64,000 nt of DNA from Henckelia pumila (lineage: Eukaryota; Streptophyta; Magnoliopsida; Lamiales; Gesneriaceae): contig NW_027331831.1 in the NCBI RefSeq assembly GCF_033568475.1, positions 7,068,001-7,132,000 on the forward strand. Reading direction: 5' to 3'. Shown here in pieces: positions 25,690 to 37,310 of the stretch. The position numbers and the translations under genes are program-made. How positions within the stretch are numbered: position 1 is the stretch's first letter; each line of letters opens with the position of its first letter. The notes under the pieces were generated by a model. That model was given only the letters and a program-made list of their open reading frames with translations, had not been told where the DNA came from and made no database searches.

Positions 25690-25880
25690 AAAAGATGCCA
25701 TCAATAATGACATAAAAAATTCAAGACAGCTGTAAGATTCCCTGAAGTTTCTCGGTGAAACGAGTGGAACTTCAGCTATAAATACAGACATTTGAGGAAG
25801 CTGAAGACATCGATCATTCCCTTCAGTTTTCTTACAAATAAAATCATTGTAATATTTCTCTTTCTACGTTTGTATTAATT
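25690..25880 (+). promoter_or_regulatory. Fossil pararetroviral promoter and poly(A) region
   Basis: A TATA box (CTATAAATACAG, about 25777) lies after the 3' frame and is followed about 60 bp later by AATAAAATCATTG, a poly(A)-type signal. Promoter plus nearby poly(A) signal before a long leader is the normal arrangement of this virus family. Whether it is still active is unknown. Confidence 0.55.
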
Positions 25881-26416
25881 TTCTGTAATTTCATGTATTT
25901 CAAGAACAAGGCTACTATGAGTAGCTAAACTAGTTATCTTCTTCTCTTCAAAGGAGGTTGATTTATGTATTAATATGTTGTCTGAATAAATTTCCGAAGC
26001 TCTTCCCTATCATGTTATTTTAATTTAAAATTAAGCTTTTACCATACGCCTTAAGGTGAAACGAAATAAGGCTGTGCTAGCTGCTGCTGAAGGAGTCTGT
26101 GTCAGGAACCATCGGTTGCGATCGCGTGGTTCGGTTGTGAGGAACAACCTATAAAACCCGGTGGACATAACCCGGCAACAGTGTGGTCAAATAGGTAATT
26201 TGCTTTAATTTACTTATGGAAGCATGATGGGCTAAAACTTATTATTAATAAATTTGGGAAATAAAGAGCATAATAGGTATTATTTAGTTTCAAGGACATG
26301 TTCGAGACACTTTTTAATTAATAAGGGATATTTTCAGGATTCGAAAAATAAAAGAGATATAATTGACTCGTTAACGAAACTATAAGGATATTTTTAGGAA
26401 TTATCCCAATTTAACC

Positions 26417-27806
26417 ACAAGAAAAAAACTTTCCGCTCATTCAAATAAAAGATGAATGAGATAAAAGAAGTAAAATTAGCAAACTTTATATCTATATATA
26501 TATATATATATATGTAAGTTTATCTTATATTATTGTTTGAATAAATAAAATTAATCTCATAAATTATCTATTTTTTTAATATAAATACAGCCATATAATT
26601 ATTTAAGTTTGAAAATCCAATTGAATTACGTACTCTCCATATAATAAAATAAATGTTAATTGATCAAATTTTCATTTACCATAAAAGGGCGTATATTCTA
26701 TATATATATTTTTTAAAGGTGTCGATTCCCCCCAAAATTTTATATATGTAATTTAGGACCAAATTAGTTTATCACACAACAAAATATAAGATTATTTCAA
26801 TTGATTTCTCTTCTTCTCAATTATATAGGATTGTTTAACATGAAAAATATTAGTAAAATAGTGAAAAAAATATTGCTAAATATAGTATAAGTTTATTTAT
26901 TTAAGAGACAGTTAAAAAAATATCGGAAAAACAAATTTACATACAAACATCATATTTTCTTTTGTGAATTGTGATACTACGTATGAGTTTGTAAATTCAT
27001 AAATGATAAACCCAAAATTATAATGTAGATATTTAAAATAACAACTTTCCATTTCATAAAATTTTGTGCGAATTTAGTATATTTTACATGGATGTTGCAA
27101 TTTGCATGTTTTCCCCTTGATATAGCTATAGAATAAATCAATAAGAAATGCTTATATATGTAACAAAAGAATGGATTTAGAAAGCAATAAACGTCCTAAA
27201 TTAATTTCCAAATTGAGGGGACTAGGAGGTGACATTACTCCAACATTTTTTTTCTTTCGTATTTTCTCTCTTTGGCTTTCCTTCTATATTGATATTTTAT
27301 ATATATAAAAAATATTCTTAAGAGGGTTTAGTCCACAATGATTTTTTTATTTTTTATTTTTGAAAATTACACGATGACTTCTAAGGATAATTTATTCCAT
27401 TATTTGAACAAAACTGCTGTGTTCTATATAGACATGTTTTGTGTTTCCATACATATTAAGAAACTTGTTGAGAAATTTTTTATAAAGAAATATTATATTT
27501 TATTCTTATTTAACGAGTGCTATAATATGGTATAAAAATTTATTGGAAGTAATCAACGTACCTAATGAATAAGTAAATACCGAAAATTAAATAGAAAAAA
27601 TTATATAGATATTTGACTATATATTTAACGATGAAAAATGAAACATAAACTTTATATTCGAGACGATGGAGAGAGGATTGGAAGGTTAAAATTTAGAGGA
27701 ATTATTGTTTTTCTTTGGGAAATAACAAAAAGAATTACTAAATTGCACTTTTAAATATATTAAATCACAAAAATTATTAGAAAATTCAACTCACTACCCA
27801 GGGGTA
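26417..27806. other. AT-rich intergenic DNA
   Basis: A TA microsatellite lies near 26493-26513. I see no convincing gene; short open frames (for example 27338-27535) are low-complexity and lack family signatures. Confidence 0.5.
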
Positions 27807-28240
27807 GGGATGACAACGGGACGTGTTTGGCTAAACTCGGGACCCGTTCCGCCTTCATTTGGGCCCGTCCCATCCCGCGAACCTGGCGGATCCAATCCGG
27901 GTTAGACCCGTTAGACCCGTCAGAAAATAAATAAATTTAAAAATTTAAGAGTTTAAAAATTAATAAAAATCATTAAATTTAATTTCAAATATATTTTAAT
28001 AATATTTAAGACAAAAAAATATTCTCACAAGTTAAAATTTATCAATTTGTAATTAATTAATAATTATTAGCCAAAAAACATTATAATGATACATTTTTAT
28101 ATTAAATTTATCATAATAAAATAAATTCATTTCAATCCAATAATATTATACATTCAAATTATGGATAATATATTAATTATTTAGTATAAAAATATAATTA
28201 TATATTATTAATATTTAATATTATATATAGTTTAAATTTA

Positions 28241-29496
28241 GGGTAAATTTGAGTAAAATCCCCATTCACAAAATAAACTTAGTGTTCAGTACCCAAGCTA
28301 ATAAATCTTTAAATTTGGTACCTGACAAAGCTTTTCTCTTATTTTTTACTCCCTATTGCACATTTCTTAAAATAATTTACCATTTTATTTCCCATTTGTT
28401 ATTCTCTCACCTTCATCCCCTCCTTCACGTGCGACTCGGCAGAATTCTTCACCAGAAATCCCTAAGCCCCAAATCATTCACCGGCCGAATTGGCCCATCA
28501 CCGGAAAACTTGCCCAACGACCGGCGAAGTCGGGTCTATGTAGTCGCCTTTGCATCGCTTCAAACTCAGGATCGCTTCGCCCCGTCTCCTCTCCTCCCTC
28601 CACTTGTCTGCGATGCGATCGTTGATGCCACCATAGCTCACCGCCGCCGTAGTCAATCGCCATTAATACGGGCATACGGACGCTTCTCAACGTTATTGTA
28701 TCCATTCCCATTCAATTTTTCAGAGTCTCCTTCCTGTTCGATTAATTGAAATTCTCGCAGGGGCCTTCCGCAGATCCGAGAAGCTTCAACCCGGTTTGCG
28801 CTCTTTTTTAATTCTTATGTTGTTATGTGCTTGTGTGGTTATTAATTTGTAAAATAGGATTTTGGATTGAAATTTGGTGTAGAAAATGGGATCTAGTGTT
28901 ACGAGATCGGTATTTGAGCGATTAGGCTGTGGTTTTGTTTTAATTGTAATTCTTCATCGGCTCATTTCAATGTTTCAATAACTCATCTATATGCATGCTA
29001 TGTTTAAGCAACATGATTAGGCTGTGGGTATTTCTAATTATAAATCTTCACTGGTTCATTGCAATCTTCATTGACTCATTGAAATTTTGTGAATACTCGT
29101 TATTATAAATAATTAGATATCGTATTATAAACAATTATTGTAATTATTATTTTTAGTACCCACGCTCTCAGGTTCTTGTTCATGAAGTTGTAAAAGCGAA
29201 CATGCTCGGCTTGCTTCATGAATCGAACGAACGAACGAAAATAATTACATGATTTTTTTACATTACACTTGATTTCTACACGTATAGATTTTTTTACGTT
29301 ATGCTATCATATATGTTTGATATATTATATTAAATAAAGTATGTGAATTACTATGGTGTGCTTTGATTGAATTTTTCTTCAATTTTTGTCGGTTTGGTTG
29401 ATTTATTTATCTTGTTCGTTTAGTTTTGATGCATAATTTTTGGTTAGTTGGATTTTTTTGGTGTGATTTGCATTATTTTTCTTTGTGGTATTTTAA
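28241..29496 (+). repeat. MULE left terminal inverted repeat, with promoter/5' UTR of the transposase
   Basis: 1.25 kb, starts GGGTAAATTTGAGTAAAATC. It ends about 20 bp before the transposase ATG (29518), just ahead of a TTTTCCAG acceptor, so the TIR probably holds the promoter, a noncoding first exon and an intron. A long open frame inside it (28249-28749) is not conserved as coding in the right copy and is not called. Confidence 0.85.
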
Positions 29497-29517
29497 ATTT
29501 TCCAGATATTCCAGATC

Positions 29518-31995
29518 ATGGAAGCCGGATCTGGGAGCGGTAATTTTTCATTTCTTGGAAGTTGCCGCTATGCCAAAGGTCTTTATTTGATTTCAATTCC
29601 TAATGGTGCAACTCTATTGGAGATATTCCAGAGTCTAGGACGAAAATGTAATGCTATTAATCCTGAATTAACGGTATTGCAATACATAGCACCTCATGAG
29701 AAGATTGCAGTGACTCTGAATGAAGATGATGACGTCCGAAACATGATAAACCTTCATATTTGTTTGAAATTGAATATGATCAGTTTGAGAGCAGTTGCAA
29801 AAGATGATCAGAGTCAGGGTAACATAAATGCTGAAAGGTAATATTTTTGCATTGTTATTTTGGTCTAAGTGCAAGGTTTCAGAATTTACAAACTTCATGA
29901 TATTTTTTGCTGGTTATTTAATTTTGTACAGAACATGAATTTTTTTTTCATTGTTTATTTTGTATATTAGTTAATTAATGATATTTAAAACGTGTTATAG
30001 TTTTTAATGCAAGTTAAATTTTTTATAAACGAATATTGAGTTGTTTGCTCATGTATTCAATTGATTTGTATTTGAAATGGTAAGGTTTGATTTCGATGAT
30101 GACGTTTCTACGGACGGAGGTCACGAGCTTGAAGTTTGCACTTTAAGCAATTCTATCGATTCTTGGGTTAATTGCATACGTGGTGACGGCCAAACATTTA
30201 AAGATGCTGCAGAATTCAGGATTTGTCTTAAAAACTATGCTATTGCCACAAGAAAGTCATTTTCTTATAGGAAAAATGAAAGTGAAAAGATCTTAGTTGT
30301 TTGCAGCGAAGAAAAATGTCAGTGGAAAATTTATGTCTCAAAACATAAATCTGACAATTCATTCGGCATAAGAAAATGCAACTTAAGCCATAGTTGTGGG
30401 GACGATAATTTGCGAACTAGAGGTCATCCTAAAGCTAATGCATCTTGGGTAGCTAACTTGGTGAAGGAGAAGTTAAGGGGAGAGCCATCATATCGTCCAT
30501 GTACAATGATGAAGGACCTTCAAAGAGATTATGGTGTAGAACTTGAGTATCATAGAGTTTGGGCAGGCAAAGAAATGGCAATGCATGATATTCATGGGAC
30601 TAATGAGGGATCGTATGATAAGTTGCGATGGTATTGTCAAAATGTTAAAGAAACAAATCCCGGGAGTTTTGTTGAATGTGAAATTGATCCGATGACACAA
30701 AAATTTAGACGATTGTTCATATGTTTTCACGCATGTCTTGTTGGTTTTATTAGTGGTTGTCGACCATTAATATTTTTGGATGGAACTCACATTAAGAACA
30801 AGTACAAAGGATGTTTATTAGTCGCTGTGTCCAAGGATGCAAACGATGATATTTTTACACTGGCATATGCAGTTGTGGATGCAGAAAATGATTCTAACTG
30901 GGAATGGTTTTGCTACCATTTAAAAAATGTCTTGGCATCCCAATACATCATGGTATTCCATAGGTATACTTTTTTCTCTGATCGACATCCTGGATTGATC
31001 AAGGCAATTAAATCTGTGTTCCCTGGTAGTTATCATTCTTATTGTCTGAGACATCTGGTCGATAACTTCGTCAAACAGGTTTGTCGTATATTGATTTAAC
31101 AATATTTCAGTCATATTTTTATTATTTTCTATCAATAGGTTTTTATTTTTAAATTTTATTTTTGAAGGTGTTGCGTAGGTATCCTCTCCATAACAAAAAA
31201 CATTGGTCTTCTGTCTTGAAAAAAGCAGCTTACACCCCATTAAGACATGAGTTTACTCAACATATAAAAAGTATAACTGATTCAATGCCGCTCGCCCAAG
31301 ATTTTCTTGTGAGCTCATCCCCAGAAAATTGGGCCAATTCTTTGTTTTTGGGTGAGCGATGGGGTGTCATCAACAATAATATTGTTGAAAGCTGGAACAA
31401 TTGGGTAAAACCTGCGCGCCATCTACCTATTGTGGCTATGGTAGATAATATACGCATTCAAATAATGACCATAATGCAGCAAAGACGAGAAAAAACATTG
31501 GAGATGACACGAGAACTAAGTCCAAGAAAGGAGAAGGATGTGTCGATTGCATATGGTAAATCTCGAACCTTAAAGGTTCTCAAGTCTTGTGGATCTCAGT
31601 TTGAGGTTGTAGATGGGGACAAAACTTTTGCAGTGGATTTAAATTCATGGCAATGTTCATGTCGAGCTTGGCAGATATATAGGCTCCCGTGCAAGCATGC
31701 TTGCGCATGTATAGAATCTAAGTCTCTATCTGTCTATCAATTCTGTGATGGATATTTTAAGGTGGGCATGTACCGCCAAGCTTACAAAGGAATCATTAAT
31801 CCCATTCCAACATCTAACATGAATGAGGGATATCTCGATGACGGACTTACCATTTACGCTCCTACAACCCGTAGCCAGCCAGGACGTAGAAGGACTAAGC
31901 GAATACCTTCTCAAGTTGAACAACGTGTGAAAAAGTGTGGGAGATGTCATGGACAAGGACATAATAGACGAACATGCAAAGAACCAGTGCCATAA
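29518..31995 (+). CDS. MULE transposase (MuDR family)
   Basis: Three exons, 29518-29837, 30085-31078 and 31168-31995, give an uninterrupted 713-residue protein. The first exon encodes a PB1-like N-terminal domain common in plant MULE transposases. Residues about 115-330 hold the MuDR DNA-binding region (CQWKIYVSKH, a WRKY/GCM-like zinc fold). The DDE-type core shows LDGTHIK (Asp339), FSDRHPGL (Asp406) and NNIVESWNNW (Glu512). A SWIM zinc finger follows (CSC at 601-603, then CKH), and a CxxCxxxxHxxxxC knuckle (CGRCHGQGHNRRTC) lies near 695-708. The protein would cut at the TIRs and leave 9-bp duplications, matching the ends seen here. Frame, splice sites and catalytic residues are all preserved, so this may be a functional or recently functional copy. 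Confidence 0.9.
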
Positions 31996-32388
31996 TTGGT
32001 TTGATTGACACAAACAATAATACCATATATTTTCATTCGATTATACTAATTGTTTTGTGATGTTATTAATTTTTAAAATTCTATATCAATCTCTCATTTA
32101 TTGTTTTCATTTCTTGCAGGCACAAGAGTTTACTAAACCAAGAAAGTAGCAGTGAATGTTGTGGAAAAAGAGCTACAAGATCTGGTGGCATTTTGTGATT
32201 TAATTTTTGGTTTGAAATCAACAAGAATACTGTGTTGGTATAAGACGTTGTTGGTTGTGTTAGACTTTAAAATCTTTAAGCGGTTGAACAAAACGGTGGA
32301 TGTTGTTTGCGTAATTATTTTTGAGACATGCATTATGAAATGGTCGGTGTATTGATGATTAAACTCTTATGTTAAGTGCTGATTTCAA
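31996..32388 (+). other. 3' flank of the transposase
   Basis: No gene. It probably holds the transposase 3' UTR, then passes into the minisatellite. A short open frame (32152-32355) has no family signature. Confidence 0.4.
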
Positions 32389-35300
32389 ATTATATGTCGT
32401 GTTTTCGATGTTTTATACTAAATTGGATCCATATTGTGCCAATACTTGGAGTATTTGTTCCGGATAAAAGGTGTTTTATGCTCATATTCGACATATGTTT
32501 TTTTTTCCTTGAAATATCCAAATAACACATTAAGGATTATTTTTCCATCACCGTAGACTATTAATTAGAATCAAGTGTCCAAGAGAAGATTAAATATTTT
32601 TTCCAAATTATATGCCGTGTTTTCGATGTTTTATACTAAGTTGGATCCATATTGTGCCAATAATTGGATTTTTTGTGCCAGATAAAAGGTGTTTTATGCT
32701 TATATTCAACATATAGTTTTTTTTTCTTGAAATATCCAAATAACACATTAAGGAGTATTTTAGCATCACCGTAGAGTATTAATTAGAATCAAGTGTCCAA
32801 GAGAAGATTAAATATTTTTTCCAAATTATATGCTGAGTTCTCAATGTTTTATACTAAATTAGATCCTTATTGTGACAATACTTGGAGTATTTGTGCCGGA
32901 TAGAATGTTTTTTATGCTCATATTCTACATATGTTTTTTTTTCCTTGAAATATCCAAATAACACATTAAGGAGTATTTTAGCATCACCTAGAGTATTAAT
33001 TAAAATTATGTGTCCAAGAGAAGATTATATATTTTTTCCAAATTATATGTCGGGTTCTCGATGTTTTATACTAAATTGGGTCCATATTATGCCAATAATT
33101 GGATTTTTTGTGCCAGATAAAAGGTGTTTTATGCTCATATTCAACATATGGTTCTTTTTTCTTGAAATATCCAAATAACACATTAAGGAGTATTTTAGCA
33201 TCACCGTAGAGTATTAATTAGAATCAAGTGTCCAAGAGAAGATTAAATATTTTTTCCAAATTATATGCTGAGTTCTCGATGTTTTATACTAAATTAGATC
33301 CTTATTGTGCCAATACTTGGAGTATTTGTGCCGGATAGAATGTTTTTTATGCTCATATTCTACATATGTTTTTTTTTCCTTGAAATATCCAAATAACACA
33401 TTAAGGAGTATTTTAGCATCACCTAGAGTATGAATTAGAATTATGTGTCCAAGAGAAGATTATATATTTCTTCCAAATTATATGCCGGGTTCTCGATATT
33501 TTATACTAAATTGGGTCCATATTGTGCCAATAATTTGATTTTTTGTGCCAGATAAAAGGTGTTTTATGCTCATATTCAACATATGGTTCTTTTTTCTTGA
33601 AATATCCAAATAACACATTAAGGAGTATTTTAGCATCACCGTAGAGTATTAATTAGAATCAAGTGTCCAAGAGAAGATTAAATATTTTTTCCAAATTATA
33701 TGCTGAGTTCTCGATGTTTTATACTAAATTAGATCCTTATTGTGCCAATACTTGGAGTATTTGTGCCGGATAGAATGTTTTTTATGCTCATATTCTACAT
33801 ATGTTTTTTTTTTCCTTGAAATATCCAAATAACACATTAAGGAGTATTTTAGCATCACCTAGAGTATTAATTAAAATTATGTGTCCAAGAGAAGATTATA
33901 TATTTTTTCCAAATTATATGTCGGGTTCTCGATGTTTTATACTAAATTGGGTCCATAATATGCCAATAATTTGATTTTTTGTGCCAGATAAAAGGTGTTT
34001 TATGCTCATATTCAACATATGGTTCTTTTTTCTTGAAATATCCAAATAACACATTAAGGAGTATTTTAGCATCACCGTAGAGTATTAATTAGAATCAAGT
34101 GTCCAAGAGAAGATTAAATATTTTTTCCAAATTATATGCTGAGTTCTCGATGTTTTATACTAAATTAGATCCTTATTGTGCCAATACTTGGAGTATTTGT
34201 GCCGGATAGAATGTTTTTTATGCTCATATTCTACATATGTTTTTTTTTTCCTTGAAATATCCAAATAACACATTAAGGAGTATTTTAGCATCACCGTAGA
34301 GTATTAATTAGAATCAAGTGTCCAAGAGAAGATTAAATATTTTTTCCAAATTATATGCTGAGTTCTCGATGTTTTATACTAAATTAGATCCTTATTGTGC
34401 CAATACTTGGAGTATTTGTGCCGGATAGAATGTTTTTTATGCTCATATTCTACATATGTTTTTTTTTTCCTTGAAATATCCAAATAACACATTAAGGAGT
34501 ATTTTAGCATCACCGTAGAGTATTAATTAGAATCAAGTGTCCAAGAGAAGATTAAATATTTTTTCCAAATTATATGCTGAGTTCTCGATGTTTTATACTA
34601 AATTAGATCCTTATTGTGCCAATACTTGGAGTATTTGTGCCGGATAGAATGTTTTTTATGCTCATATTCTACATATGTTTTTTTTTTCCTTGAAATATCC
34701 AAATAACACATTAAGGATTATTTTTCCATCACCGTAGACTATTAATTAGAATCAAGTGTCCAAGAGAAGATTAAATATTTTTTCCAAATTATATGCCGTG
34801 TTTTCGATGTTTTATACTAAGTTGGATCCATATTGTGCCAATAATTGGATTTTTTGTGCCAGATAAAAGGTGTTTTATGCTCATATTCAACATATGGTTC
34901 TTTTTTTCCTTGAAATATCCAAATAACACATTAAGGAGTATTTTAGCATCACCGTAGAGTATTAATTAGAATCAAGTGTCCAAGAGAAGATTAAATATTT
35001 TTTCCAAATTATATGCTGAGTTCTCGATGTTTTATACTAAATTAGATCCTTATTGTGCCAATACTTGGAGTATTTGTGCCGGATAGAATGTTTTTTATGC
35101 TCATATTCTACATATGTTTTTTTTTTCCTTGAAATATCCAAATAACACATTAAGGAGTATTTTAGCATCACCTAGAGTATGAATTAGAATTATGTGTCCA
35201 AGAGAAGATTATATATTTTTTCCAAATTATATGCCGGGTTCTCGATATTTTATACTAAATTGGGTCCATATTGTGCCAATAATTTGATTTTTTGTGCCAG

Positions 35301-37212
35301 ATAAAAGGTGTTTTATGCTCATATTCAACATATGGTTCTTTTTTCTTGAAATATCCAAATAACACATTAAGGAGTATTTTAGCATCACCGTAGAGTATTA
35401 ATTAGAATCAAGTGTCCAAGAGAAGATTAAATATTTTTTCCAAATTATATGCTGAGTTCTCGATGTTTTATACTAAATTAGATCCTTATTGTGCCAATAC
35501 TTGGAGTATTTGTGCCGGATAGAATGTTTTTTATGCTCATATTCTACATATGTTTTTTTTTCCTTGAAATATCCAAATAACACATTAAGGAGTATTTTAG
35601 CATCACCTAGAGTATGAATTAGAATTATGTGTCCAAGAGAAGATTATATATTTTTTCCAAATTATATGCCGGGTTCTCGATATTTTATACTAAATTGGGT
35701 CCATATTGTGCCAATAATTTGATTTTTTGTGCCAGATAAAAGGTGTTTTATGCTCATATTCAACATATGGTTCTTTTTTCTTGAAATATCCAAATAACAC
35801 ATTAAGGAGTATTTTAGCATCACCGTAGAGTATTAATTAGAATCAAGTGTCCAAGAGAAGATTAAATATTTTTTCCAAATTATATGCCGTGTTTTCGATG
35901 TTTTATACTAAGTTGGATCCATATTGTGCCAATAATTGGATTTTTTGTGCCAGATAAAAGGTGTTTTATGCTCATATTCAACATATGGTTCTTTTTTTCC
36001 TTGAAATATCCAAATAACACATTAAGGAGTATTTTAGCATCACCGTAGAGTATTAATTAGAATCAAGTGTCCAAGAGAAGATTAAATATTTTTTCCAAAT
36101 TATATGTTGAGTTCTCGATGTTTTATACTAAATTAGATCCTTATTGTGCCAATACTTGGAGTATTTGTGCCGGATAGAATGTTTTTTATGCTCATATTCT
36201 ACATATGTTTTTTTTTTCCTTGAAATATCCAAATAACACATTAAGGAGTATTTTAGCATCACCTAGAGTATGAATTAGAATTATGTGTTCAAGAGAAGAT
36301 TATATATTTTTTCCAAATTATATGCCGGGTTCTCGATATTTTATACTAAATTGGGTCCATATTGTGCCAATAATTTGATTTTTTGTGCCAGATAAAAGGT
36401 GTTTTATGCTCATATTCAACATATGGTTCTTTTTTCTTGAAATATCCAAATAACACATTAAGGAGTATTTTAGCATCACCGTAGAGTATTAATTAGAATC
36501 AAGTGTCCAAGAGAAGATTAAATATTTTTTCCAAATTATATGCCGTGTTTTCGATGTTTTATACTAAGTTGGATCCATATTGTGCCAATAATTGGATTTT
36601 TTGTGCCAGATAAAAGGTGTTTTATGCTCATATTCAACATATGGTTCTTTTTTTCCTTGAAATATCCAAATAACACATTAAGGAGTATTTTAGCATCACC
36701 GTAGAGTATTAATTAGAATCAAGTGTCCAAGAGAAGATTAAATATTTTTTCCAAATTATATGTTGAGTTCTCGATGTTTTATACTAAATTAGATCCTTAT
36801 TGTGCCAATACTTGGAGTATTTGTGCCGGATAGAATGTTTTTTATGCTCATATTCTACATATGTTTTTTTTTTCCTTGAAATATCCAAATAACACATTAA
36901 GGAGTATTTTAGCATCACCTAGAGTATGAATTAGAATTATGTGTTCAAGAGAAGATTATATATTTTTTCCAAATTATATGCCGGGTTCTCGATATTTTAT
37001 ACTAAATTGGGTCCATATTGTGCCAATAATTTGATTTTTTGTGCCAGATAAAAGGTGTTTTATGCTCATATTCAACATATGGTTCTTTTTTCTTGAAATA
37101 TCCAAATAACACATTAAAGAGTATTTTAGCATCACCGTAGAGTATTAATTAGAATCAAGTGTCCAAGAGAAGATTAAATATTTTTTCCAAATTATATGAT
37201 GAGTTCTCGATG
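32389..37212. repeat. 218-bp minisatellite, 22 copies, inside the MULE
   Basis: Counting the anchor TTTTATACTA gives 22 units at 217-220 bp spacing, from 32411 to 36995. Three variants occur: A (TTAGATCCTTATTG), B (TTGGGTCCATATTG with CAATAATTTG) and C (GTTGGATCCATATTG). The order is mixed at the left, then A-B dimers, and at the right two C-A-B trimers (35901-36556 and 36557-37212) sharing private changes such as GTGTTCAAGAG and TATGTTGAG. The array ends about 100 bp from the ULP1 stop codon. No coding function is seen. Confidence 0.95.
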
Positions 37213-37310
37213 TAGTGCAAACATTTGTTAGTCAAGCTAATATATCAAATAATTCCAGCAAAATGGTTTCATCCATATAAGGAAATCTTCATATATTTCT
37301 AATGAAATCT

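Larger units (their letters stand above)
18740..26290 (+). mobile_element. Endogenous pararetrovirus (Caulimoviridae, cavemovirus/solendovirus-like), broken
   Basis: About 7.5 kb, close to one full viral genome, with no LTRs. Parts in order: tRNA-Met primer site TGGTATCAGAGC (18758-18769); a small coiled-coil-like leading frame (about 18980-19330); a coat-protein region with the TPLCC segment and a Lys/Arg-rich zinc-finger-type tail (about 19330-20600); a movement-protein region with GIDSPIDIVV (about 21050-21600); an aspartic protease region (about 22240-22550); reverse transcriptase with FVYIDDIL (about 22800-23650); RNase H with FTDASDEW (about 23830-24230); a 3' frame of unknown or transactivator type (about 24220-25590); then a promoter/poly(A) region and leader. 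Coat protein ahead of movement protein, then a separate polymerase and a 3' frame, is the order known in Cavemovirus and Solendovirus. It is a fossil with many breaks (clearly more than ten). The outer limits are approximate. Confidence 0.8.
18573..26407. mobile_element. TIR element (MULE-type MITE) containing an integrated pararetrovirus
   Basis: The left end reads GGGATAATTAATGAATATG at 18573 and the right end, inverted, GGGATAATTCCTAAAAATAT ending at 26407. Both are flanked by the same 9-bp direct repeat AATTTAACC (18564-18572 and 26408-26416). The 9-bp duplication and GGG-starting TIR fit a Mutator-type MITE. Its halves are about 18573-18735 and 26290-26407; the pararetrovirus fills the space between. 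The inner limits of the MITE are approximate. Confidence 0.7.

Noticed and set aside
28249-28749. Open frame of 166 residues in the MULE left TIR
   Set aside because: The right TIR copy breaks the frame with indels, and the region is better explained as promoter and 5' UTR.
32389-37212. CRISPR-like or centromeric array
   Set aside because: Units are 218 bp with no spacers, the genome is eukaryotic, and the array is confined to one MULE.
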